Source: Ruminococcaceae bacterium UBA2719 (GTDB lineage Bacteria; Bacillota; Clostridia; Oscillospirales; Acutalibacteraceae). From it: a stretch of DNA of 5,990 nt. The notes under the pieces were generated by a model that ran no database searches, had not been told where the DNA came from, and worked only from the letters and a program-made list of their open reading frames with translations. This document shows positions 5,928 to 5,990 of the stretch, piece after piece. The position numbers and the translations under genes were made by a program. Each line of letters opens with the position of its first letter. The first letter of the stretch is position 1. The stretch is from positions 1 through 5,990 of the forward strand of contig DEKP01000003.1 of NCBI GenBank assembly GCA_002353935.1, read 5' to 3'.

Positions 5928-5990
5928 TATTTTGAATAATTAGAATTAAATAAAATATATATTTTTAAAGGCTCTTTGAAAATGCATATT

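Larger units (their letters stand above)
5705..5990. other. AT-rich non-coding region upstream of the operon
   Basis: Apart from the two palindromes and the hairpin described separately, I see no gene here. Reading frames in both directions are short and lack a plausible start with a ribosome binding site. The last 50 bases are almost pure A and T. I see no tRNA, riboswitch fold or insertion sequence end that I could defend. Confidence 0.6.

Noticed and set aside
5912..5940. Plus-strand promoter-like pair TTGTCA, 17 bp, AATAAT pointing out of the window
   Set aside because: The hexamers match well, but the first lies inside the hairpin arm and the rest is a U tract in AT-rich DNA, where such matches are common. 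The terminator reading explains it better.
5839..5965. Minus-strand open frame of about 40 codons ending NPVDNVGGIF...EINI
   Set aside because: It has no ATG, GTG or TTG start with a ribosome binding site and runs through the terminator hairpin. It could be a gene remnant, but I cannot support that.
1..5990. Search for CRISPR arrays, tRNA or rRNA genes, insertion sequences and attachment sites
   Set aside because: No regularly spaced repeats, no cloverleaf, no transposase and no terminal repeats with target duplications were seen; the window is almost fully occupied by the ATPase genes.

Overview
This window is most of the 5' half of a V-type (A/V-type, archaeal-like) ATPase operon. All genes lie on the minus strand, so transcription runs from the right end to the left end. 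The strong GGAGG-type ribosome binding sites, TTG starts, short intergenic gaps, AT-rich non-coding DNA and the protein sequences point to a low-to-moderate GC Firmicute, most likely a Clostridia member of the Oscillospiraceae/Ruminococcaceae type. This placement rests on sequence style and was not tested by a search.

Layout in transcription order: an AT-rich upstream region (about 5990-5629) holds a probable bidirectional terminator for whatever lies beyond the window, two short palindromes and a good sigma-A promoter (-35 TTGACT, 17 bp, -10 TAGAAT). Then come G/H-like peripheral stalk subunit (5628-5320), subunit C (5305-4271), subunit I (4246-2315), subunit K (2287-1859), subunit F (1848-1540), subunit E (1512-835) and the N-terminal 273 residues of catalytic subunit A (821 to the left edge). 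Gaps between genes are only 10-27 nt, so one polycistronic message is very likely. Subunits B and D are expected beyond the left edge.

How the parts work together: A (with B, not seen) forms the nucleotide-binding head. E and G/H form the peripheral stalks that tie the head to the cytoplasmic domain of I. K forms the rotating membrane ring, C is the socket joining the ring to the central axle, and F is part of that axle (with D, not seen). The C-terminal membrane domain of I carries the conserved arginines that face the ring carboxylate during ion transfer. The sequence does not show whether the enzyme mainly makes or uses ATP.

I see no new biological system here. The points worth a second look are the atypical gene order (G/H-C-I-K-F-E-A), a duplicated motif at the N-terminus of subunit E, a K subunit with one ion-binding carboxylate, a signal-peptide-like first half and no obvious sodium ligands, two TTG starts set by strong ribosome binding sites, and palindromes around the operon promoter.
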